A stretch of DNA of 58,700 nucleotides, taken from the NCBI GenBank assembly GCA_902774175.1, contig CACYHG010000005.1, positions 1 through 58,700 of the forward strand. Direction: 5' to 3'. This document shows positions 48,296-56,500 of this stretch, piece after piece. The translations under genes and the position numbers were made by a program. Every line of letters begins with the position of its first letter. Position 1 is the stretch's first letter. The stretch comes from an uncultured Bacteroidota bacterium (lineage in GTDB: Bacteria > Bacteroidota > Bacteroidia > Bacteroidales > WCHB1-69). The notes beneath the pieces are model-generated. The model saw nothing but the letters and a program-made list of their open reading frames with translations, was not told where the DNA came from and ran no database searches.

Positions 48296-49216
48296 TCACA
48301 TCCATTTTTTCCGGTTGAAGAAGAAAATCAGGAATGCCGCTATCACCACACAAAAGAGCACAATCACCACAAAAGCGGAGGGCGCATCCCCCCACGGCAG
48401 CCTGACATTCATGCCGTACAAACCGGTGATGAAGGTCAGCGGCAGCACAATCGTGGAGATGATTGTCAGCACGCGCATGATTTCGTTTGTGCGGTGCGAC
48501 TGCACTGAATCGAAAGTGGTGGCCAATGATGAGATCAGCTCCTCAAAATCCTCAATCATGTCCCACATCTTCTGGTAGAGGTCCAGCAGGTTACCCCAGT
48601 AGTCCTCCATGTCCTCCCGCTGCTCGAAACCCTTGATGTCGCCGGATTCGAATTTGTGGAACACCCTCAATTGCGGCTTGAATGTGGTGTTCAGCTGGAT
48701 GATGTTCTTCCGCAGGACGGAGATTTTTTCGATGGTCTTCTCCGCCTTCTCCTCGAAAAGGTCACGGTTCAGCTCGTCAATCTCCTGCCCTACCTGGTTC
48801 ACCAGCAGGAACGATTCGTTCATCAGCCGGTTAAGGATAGAATAGAGCATGGCATCGGAGGAGGTGGAGACCAAATCGTCCAGCGCACTCGGGTTCCGCT
48901 TGTAATAGTTGAACAGATCCTCAACCACCCAGTGGGACTGCCCGATGGTGATCAGGTAGTCGCAGCCCCAGAAGATTTTCACCTCCTTGGCCTTAACATA
49001 CCTCTTCTGGTTATCGAAATGCGGGAAATGCAGAATCAGGAAGTAGTAGTCGTCATATACGTCTATCTTGGGTCGCTGGGTGTAACTCCGGCAGTCCTCT
49101 ATGTCAAGGGGATGAAAGTGGTATGTCTCCTGTAGTTTCTCCAAGTTTTCATCCGTAGGGTTCTGGATATGAATCCATTGCAATCTCCCTATTTTTATCG
49201 CATCCGTCATAGGCAC
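48296..49216 (-). CDS. corA: CorA-family magnesium transporter
   Basis: A 306-residue inner membrane channel for Mg2+ (or Co2+/Ni2+). A cytoplasmic N-domain and long helices precede two C-terminal transmembrane segments. The signature GMN (GLYGMNVRLPWG) lies between them. The C-terminus is basic (FNRKKWM). It has its own promoter and lies 65 bp upstream of the PurF-like gene. Confidence 0.95.
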   Translation of the reverse strand: MPMTDAIKIGRLQWIHIQNPTDENLEKLQETYHFHPLDIEDCRSYTQRPKIDVYDDYYFLILHFPHFDNQKRYVKAKEVKIFWGCDYLITIGQSHWVVEDLFNYYKRNPSALDDLVSTSSDAMLYSILNRLMNESFLLVNQVGQEIDELNRDLFEEKAEKTIEKISVLRKNIIQLNTTFKPQLRVFHKFESGDIKGFEQREDMEDYWGNLLDLYQKMWDMIEDFEELISSLATTFDSVQSHRTNEIMRVLTIISTIVLPLTFITGLYGMNVRLPWGDAPSAFVVIVLFCVVIAAFLIFFFNRKKWM

Positions 49217-49309
49217 TCCTTTCGTTTACATCCAATCAGGTCGGAACAGATTGTTTTTCCGCCAGATAGATAATTCTGATTTCTACATCTTATTTTTGGT
49301 TTTAAAGGT

Positions 49310-49337
49310 GCAAAAGTAACAAAAAAGTGAATACAAA
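49310..49337 (-). promoter_or_regulatory. corA promoter
   Basis: On the minus strand, TTTG (49334-49337), a 15-nt spacer and TACTTTTGC (49310-49318). This predicts a leader of about 85 nt. Confidence 0.75.
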
Positions 49338-49414
49338 TTCCATTGGAAGCTGCATAATCCTGCGTTTTTTACTTTTTTTTTCTGCAATCGGGCGTAGTAT
49401 ATTGGAATTTTGAC

Positions 49415-49423
49415 TATTTTTGC
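49415..49423 (+). promoter_or_regulatory. Promoter-like box before the Rpn-type gene
   Basis: TATTTTTGC matches TAnnTTTGC. No TTTG box at the usual spacing. Transcription from here would pass through the palindrome into the truncated nuclease gene. Confidence 0.45.
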
Positions 49424-49435
49424 AGCCGTCATTGT

Positions 49436-49462
49436 TGTACGGACGCACCACATGCGTCCCTA
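49436..49462. repeat. Degraded copy of the GTAGGGACGC palindrome
   Basis: GGACGCA (49441-49447) pairs with TGCGTCC (49453-49459). The outer bases TGTAC and CTA match the arms of the perfect palindrome at 321-370 with one change. A second member of the same palindromic element is likely. Confidence 0.6.
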
Positions 49463-49519
49463 TGGCAAGCGATTATAGTAAAGCTGTCAACTATGGCAGC
49501 CATTCATTAACCTTAAAAA

Positions 49520-50065
49520 ATGTACAAAAAGACCAACCGCGTGGACATCAAGGCGAGGGACGCCAAGGGCGAGATTATACTGGTGGAAATCCAGTTCGCC
49601 CGGCAGCACTATTTCCTGCAGCGCATGCTGTACGCCACCTCCAAGACCATTGTGGAGCACATGCACAAGGGCTTCCCCTACGAAAGGGTGCCCAAGGTCT
49701 ACTCCGTCAACATCCTCTATTTCCTCTTAGGCACCGGCCCGGACTACATTTACCACGGTCGGACAGACTTCATCGGCATGAACACCAACGACCATCTGAA
49801 GATAAAGCCGATGGAGAAGAAGGCCATCCGGAACATGGAGGCCTACGAGGTCTTTCCGGGCAAGCGCAAAGCCTATGACGACTTCATCGACGAGCTGCGC
49901 TACCAGCACGGTGTGGCCATGGCGGCCCGCGAGGAGATGCTGGAGATGGAGCAGGAAAAAGGACGCAAAAAAGGGTTGAAGGAGATTGCCGCAAAGTTAA
50001 TGGCAAAAGGGTTTTCAGACGCTGAAATCATCGATATCACCGGATTGCAGGAGTGGGAGATGTAA
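49520..50065 (+). pseudogene. N-terminally truncated Rpn-type PD-(D/E)XK nuclease/transposase
   Basis: A 181-residue frame matching the middle and end of Rpn-family (PDDEXK_2) recombination-promoting nucleases. It keeps the catalytic core (VDIKARDAKGEIILVEIQ, with D and E-x-Q), the LGTGPDYIYHGRTDFIGM stretch and the C-terminal helical tail (KGRKKGLKEIAAKLMAKGFSDAEI). Complete family members are about 290-310 residues, with an N-terminal block of some 50 or more residues before the catalytic Asp. Here an in-frame stop lies directly before the ATG, so that block is missing. It is probably a decayed mobile-element gene; a shortened functional product is less likely. Confidence 0.75.
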
Positions 50066-50094
50066 AATTACTGTTTTTTTCGCCCCTGCATGGT

Positions 50095-50122
50095 TTTGTA
50101 TTGATTTTTTTTTTATTTTTGC
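50095..50122 (+). promoter_or_regulatory. Promoter of the leader/RNA before the right giant gene
   Basis: TTTG (50095-50098), a 15-nt spacer and TATTTTTGC (50114-50122). Same layout as the corA and tRNA-Leu promoters. It predicts a start near 50130. Confidence 0.7.
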
Positions 50123-50129
50123 GCTGTCA

Positions 50130-50437
50130 TTTTCATCCGAAGCCCATGGGCACGAGGGTGTGGGTGGCAAAACATAGAAAGACGTTGTACTGGCGTTTTA
50201 TCTGCGGCTTATCGAACTTCGCAATTCCATAATGCATCCGCACGGTAAAGCAATCGGCGACGCCATGGTTTGTATGTTTCATGAGATAGATGGTCTCTAA
50301 AGACACTCTTGTGACACTTGAATAAGTTGCAAGGTGTTACATACGACGCGGGCTTCGGCATTGCTTATTCTCGGATGCAAGGCGATGCGAAGGCCTGATA
50401 AGCGGGATGAGCAAGGTATTGACACCCGCGCTTTTTT
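50130..50437 (+). ncRNA. Putative structured RNA or attenuated leader of the right giant gene
   Basis: About 308 nt between a good promoter and a terminator-like end, with no protein match. Visible pairings: GCCCATGGGC (50142-50151), a 9-bp hairpin 50311-50319 with 50332-50340, an inner stem GCTTAT/ATAAGC (50363-50368 with 50398-50403), and an outer stem CGCGGG/CCCGCG (50347-50352 with 50425-50430) followed by TTTTTT. It is not tmRNA or RNase P RNA by their landmark sequences. It could be a free small RNA, or a leader whose terminator gates the giant gene 68 nt further on, for which no second promoter is evident. The class is not recognised. Confidence 0.5.
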
Positions 50438-50504
50438 ATGTTTTCCTTTTAGAATAAATGGTATTTACGGCAAGGTGTCAGCCGGAGACATTAAATTATA
50501 ATGT

Positions 50505-53500
50505 ATGATGGACAATACTGTTTGTTCTTTGCGAAGACGGCTGTTCCTGCCGTTATTGTTGCCGCTGCTGTTTGTATGCGGCATGTGCACCACTGCGCGG
50601 GCGCAGATCACTTATCTCGCCAACGAGAGTTTCAAGAAGTCGCTGCCGCAGGGCTGGAGCGCATATCCTGCCTCCACGCCGACGGCGCCCACGTGGGCCT
50701 CGGACACGCATGTGACGGCGAGCGGCAAGTATGCGATGCACGGGTATGTGCCGTACAACGCGGGCGACACCGTGGAGCTGGTGACGCCGTTCTACGACTG
50801 CTCCAACTACCAGTATGTGATGTTGAAGTTTAGTCATATCTGCAAGGTGCTGGGCAGCGACCTGTGCCAGATTTTCTATCGTGAGAATAATTTGAGCAGC
50901 CAATGGAGGCCGATACCTGCGGATGCATACAAGGGTGACTGCAAGGCATACAAGGCAAACTTGGCGTTCGACCATTCCTCGTACAAGGAATGGCAGGCGA
51001 AGGACACCTTTGCGGTTCCATCAGCATTCTGGTACATGGAGGAGATTTTTGACTTGAGCGATTATGCCGGCTATTCTACAGTTGCTTTCAAATTTGTGAT
51101 AAAAAAAGGAAATTATTTCGGTTCCTTTATTGCTGACGGATGGTATTTGGATGACTTCCGGTTATTGGTATCCAATACTGAAATGAAACTTCCGAAAGTT
51201 TCTTTTGTTTCCACCTTTAATGATGTTGAATACCAAACAGGACCGTTTGAAATCACCGCCAAGGTGGCCACCCGTTCGACGACACCCATAATACGACCCT
51301 ATTTGCACTACACAGCGTATAACAGCAACATTATGAATCAAACGGATTCCGTTTTAATGATTGATTTGGACGGAGGGGATTCCTTATGGAAAGCCACCAT
51401 ACCCCAGTTCGTGTATGGGACTACAATTTCTTATTGGATCAATGGCAGGGACAGCCAGGATAACTCATCATGTAAAAGCGGTTTTTTCTACCTGAAGAAC
51501 CCGCATGCCTCTTCTGACACCAATTCGGTGGCCATGCATTCCATTGACAATCCAAAACCGGGGACACTCTCCGGCACACAGACCGTGAAGGTGACCATAA
51601 AAAACAAGGGCATAGGAGACCTGATTTCCGCCAAAATAGGATGGAGTGTGAACGGAGTGTTGAAAACCCCGGTCACATGGAAAGGCACTTTGTCTTGTGA
51701 TATGAACGATACTGTCATTTTGGGAACCTATACCCAGACATTGAACGGTTATGACACCATTGTCTGCTGGGTGAACACACCGAACAACAGGTACGATTCT
51801 TTTACGGAAGACGATACGCTGACCGTATATGCCTATGGTTGTAAAACTTTGTTAGGCGGCAGTTATACTGTCGGAAAAGGAGGTTCTTATGATTTCCAGA
51901 ATTTGGATGAGGCTATGTTCAATCTGACACACTGTGGTATTGACGGTGACGTGGAGTTGAGGTTGGCTTCAGGCACCTATGATATGGCGTTGGATTTTTG
52001 TGGTTTTGCAGAATATTTAGGCATACACAAACTAACCATTACCTCTATGGCCAAAAATGCGGATAGTGTGATTCTGTCCCCGTCCGTAAAAGATGTATTG
52101 ACACTGGGTGATTCTAAGCATCTGCTATTTGAGTACCTGACACTGGATGCCGATTCCGCGCGCAGTCGTGTCATTTATTTCACTTCCGCGTGCTCGGATG
52201 TAGAGTTCAGCTATTGTCACTTCAAAGGATACAAATGCCAAAGCGCATCGACTAATTATGCGGTTGTTTATTCTCCGAATGCCGCCGTTTTGGACAATAT
52301 CCGTTTTATTGGAAACCAAATTGAAGGAGGCGGCTATGGCATTTATCTCGTGGGGAAGAACACTACGCGCAACACCAATATCCTGTTTGACAGCAATTAT
52401 ATCGAAAACGCCTATGCCAGACCTTTTTATGCCAGTTACACGCATATCCGTTTTCTGCACAACACGTTCCAGGAAGTCTCAGGATCCAGTAGCTTTGAAG
52501 GCCTTTACTTCCAATATGCATCCAATAGCAGGATAGAAGCCAACCATATTCAAACCAACGGTTGGGCAAGCAGCCAATACGGTATGCAATTCTACAACTG
52601 TGACACCAGTACAATGGTGTGCAATAACGAGGTGGTCATGCTGAACAACGGCAGTGTCACATATGGCATCTACAACACCAATTCCTATGGGATGGAGTTT
52701 GTCAACAACAGTGTGTTTATGCGCGGTACGGCATTGTCACAATATGGTATGTATGTGAACAACGCAAACAGCAGTTGCCGGGGGGGCATACATAACAACA
52801 ATGTGGTGGCAGACGCCAAAAGCACTGGAGTGGTTTATCCTCTTTTTATCAGCAATGCTTCTACAGTGACTAATTGGCAAATTGATTACAATAACTGGTA
52901 TGCCAAGGGTTGCATGGGATATGTAGGAGAAGAAATCTCTTCATTGGGTGCATTTCAGGCTGTTGTGCCCACGGCATGGCATGAAAGTTATCTGATGCCC
53001 ACCTTTGCCGACACCAACGATTTACGTTTGAGAGGTAATGTCAAACTGATTTGCCCCACATATCCTGGTGTGACCACGGACAAGGAAGGGGCTTTCCGTT
53101 TTACACTGACAAGATGTGGCTGTTATACCGGTGATCTTGACTCTGCCAATGGAAGTCTGACAGTGTTGATGGATTGGCCAAAGGCATACACATATGCTGG
53201 AGACACCCTTCGTCCGCGGGTTGTAATCAGAAATGCTGGGCTTAAAAACATCACGTCGGCCACCATAGGTTGGAATGTGAATGGAGTGAAACAGCCAAAT
53301 GTTAATTGGTCAGGAATCCTGCGGACAGGTGATGCGGACACCATTGCTTTGGGATATTTTGTTTGTATGCCGGGCGATAACCGTGTCGTGGCATTTCTCA
53401 GTAATTTGGGAGCGTTGAAAGACAATATCACTGAAGATGACACCATAGATGCGTTCAACTACACTTGTGACCATGCCTTAAACGGCCGTTTCAGTGTGGG

Positions 53501-56500
53501 GAAAACCGGTGATTTCAAAACACTTGAGGAAGCCATGAATGTTTTGCAAACCTGTGGCATGAACGGTCCTGTGGAATTTTTGATGTCTGACGGACATTAT
53601 AATGCCCTTTCTGTTCAGGGCGTGTTTCCTGGTTCAGATAGCTGCAATACGGTGACTTTCCGCTCCGCAACGGGCAACCGCGATAGTGTGGTCATTAAGG
53701 GAGTAAAAGCTGTCCAACTGCAGAATTCAGGTTATTTGCTGTTTAAGGATATTTCCATTGAAGGAGGCACGATAGGTGTGGAGATGACAGGAGCCTTTAC
53801 AGATGTCACATTCCATCGCTGTAAAATCATGGCTCCTGCCATGAGCAGCACTTCTTACTCGGCCGTCAGTTACAGTGGACAACCGAAAGGTCGTATCTGT
53901 TTTATATCCAATGTCATTGAAGGAGGGTATTACGGAGTCAGTTTGTCCAGCACAAACGGAAACCAATCCCTCATGCTTCAGAATATCGGGATTGTCATTG
54001 ACAGCAATATCATCAGCAATGCTTCAATGGGTGTTTACGCAACCAACGGCTGCCCCATTTTAAGTGTCAGTCACAATCAGATAAATGCTACTGGTACGGG
54101 CATATCCGTCTTAAATTATTGTAATATCAAGATGATTGAAGGCAACCGGATTACCATTTCGCAGCCCAATGGTACTGGGGACGGAATCGTTTGTGGAAGT
54201 TATCAAAACATTGGCATAGATCCGACACTGATTATCAACAACCTGATTCGGATAGAATCTTCCGGCATTGGCACGGGAATTAACATGAGTTGTGGGGGGC
54301 AGTCCAGAATGGACGTGCATCACAATAGCATTTATGTGACTTCCACAGCGGGAAATGCCAGGGGAATTTATACGTATGTAGCAACAATCCAAAGTGGCAT
54401 CTTTTATGACAACCGGATTTCCCGAAACCTTATAGTGGCGCAGGGTACGGCCAGTTATCCTCTATATATTACCACGCAGGCCCGATTGCTGAATCAGCAA
54501 CCCATGATGGTGTCCATCGCCGACACCTATACCAAGCGAGCCTGGAACAACTTGTATTCCACTACCAATGTGGCTTATATAAACGGTGCCATTGCAAGTA
54601 TAGCCAATCTGAACACCAATACTCAGGATACCAACAGCATCAGTGAGGAGGAATCTAACGGGCCTTTCCCTTGTCCGGGTGTTGCCCAAGTGACAAGGGA
54701 CATCAATGGAATGGCACGGGACAGCGACACCTATATCGGCTGCTATCACCTTGAACCGGATTCCAACGACGTTGCGTTGTCCAAATTCACGGGTATTGAA
54801 AACATCACCTCTGCAACCAGCACTCCAATGGGAGTCGTGGTGCGCAATGCCGGCTGGAATGATTTGAGAGATACAGTGGTCATCACATTTATGATTGATG
54901 ACGTGAAACAGGGTGTGATACGTTATGTCCCCGCTGCTCCGTTGGCGTTAAACCAAACGGACACGGTGTTTTTAGGGAATTACCGTCTGCCCAGTGGCAC
55001 CCATCAATTCCTGGCCTTTGCAAAGATGTCTAAAGACAGTAATGCCGGTAATGACACTATTGCCTATAGCCGTTATACTTGTGACAGTTCCATGCGTGGC
55101 ACCTATACCATCGGTCTTTCCAAACATGCGGATTGCAGCAGCATGGCTTTGTTTTTTGATCAGCTGATCAGTTGTGGAGTGAGTGGAGACATTGTCATGG
55201 CTTTTGAAAGTGGAAAATATACCGGCCTCATGGATTTGAGCGTCCTATCCACTACAATGGGCAACTATCACCTTACGGTCACTTCAAAGGCTGGAAACAG
55301 GGACAGCGTTGTTATTTCCAATGCTACCGGTTTGGTTAACGTTGGTGAAAAAAACAAGCATATCACTATTCGTGATCTGACGTTGCAACTCACGGCTATG
55401 AGCGGCAATCTGATCAAGTTGTCTATGGGCTGCCAATACATTGATGTTTTGCGAAATAATCTTATTGCTGATTCTTTAAGCAGCGCCTATGGTGTTTTTT
55501 ATCAAAACCCGCTGGTCTTTCAAATGTCGGATAATATTCGTGTGTCAGGGAACAAGTTTTATGGCGGCAATTATGGCGTTTATATGTATGGTCCTCCAAC
55601 TACTACCGGTACATTGTTATATTCTATGGTTGACAGCAATGATTTCCGTTGCCAGCATTCCGCTGCCATATACATATATAATTGTGAAATCACAAGTGTT
55701 TCACACAACCGGATATGGCATGGACGGAATAACAGCACATGGTATGGCATATACTGCAGCAGTTTGCATGTTGACAGTGTTGTCGGCAACTATATTAGCG
55801 ATGCGTATGCTGCCGATGACCAGTCTTATGGAATGTATTTCCATAATTGTTTGGGAGCTCCTGGAATACGTTGTTTTGTCGCCAACAATGCGGTGAATCT
55901 CAGAACAGCACTTACAGGCGTTTATGACAATTCCAGCGAAATAGATTTCTACAATAACACCATATTGGTGGAAGGGAGTGCCGGACGTGGTTATTATGGC
56001 TTGCATACTGGTGTTTCAGCAGATTTGAAGGGCAACCTGTTCATTGCCGATAAGGGGCAGTATGCCTTTGTGACGAGTGGAACCAATTATACTGCAGATT
56101 ACAACAACTATTACACGTACGGTGTGAATTATGTGATTGTCAACAATCAGGAAGTTTCAGACCTTACCAGTTTAAAAGTGGCCACACCAGGCGATAATGT
56201 GAATAGTGTATGTGTGGAACCGGTGTTTGTTAATCTGTCCCAGAACTTGAGGATACGATCGAACAACGCTTTTTATATGCCGTCTTTCGTCTCTGCCGAC
56301 ATCATGGGCAAACCGCGTTCCAACATCACCAACATGGGTGCATACCAAGCGTTAGGTGTAAAGACGGATGCCATGTTGAATGATTTTACTGACACAAAAT
56401 TGACGGGTAATGGTACTCTGGCGGTACAGGTCACCATGTCCAACATGGGTGAAGACACGCTAAAAACCGTAACTATCGGTTGGACAGCCAATGGAGTTGC

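Larger units (their letters stand above)
49217..49519. other. Divergent intergenic region between corA and the Rpn-type gene
   Basis: A 303-bp stretch without a gene. It holds the leftward corA promoter (49310-49318), a rightward TATTTTTGC box (49415-49423) and a degraded palindrome (49436-49462). No further structure was recognised. Confidence 0.7.

Noticed and set aside
50146..50232. A 28-codon frame (ATG at 50146) inside the putative RNA
   Set aside because: It is short and has no ribosome-binding or family evidence; it may be incidental to the RNA.
50130..50437. tmRNA, RNase P RNA, 6S RNA or a group II intron
   Set aside because: It lacks the tmRNA ends, the GAGGAAAGTCC landmark of RNase P RNA, and an intron domain V. 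6S RNA would be shorter with one long hairpin. It is left as unclassified.
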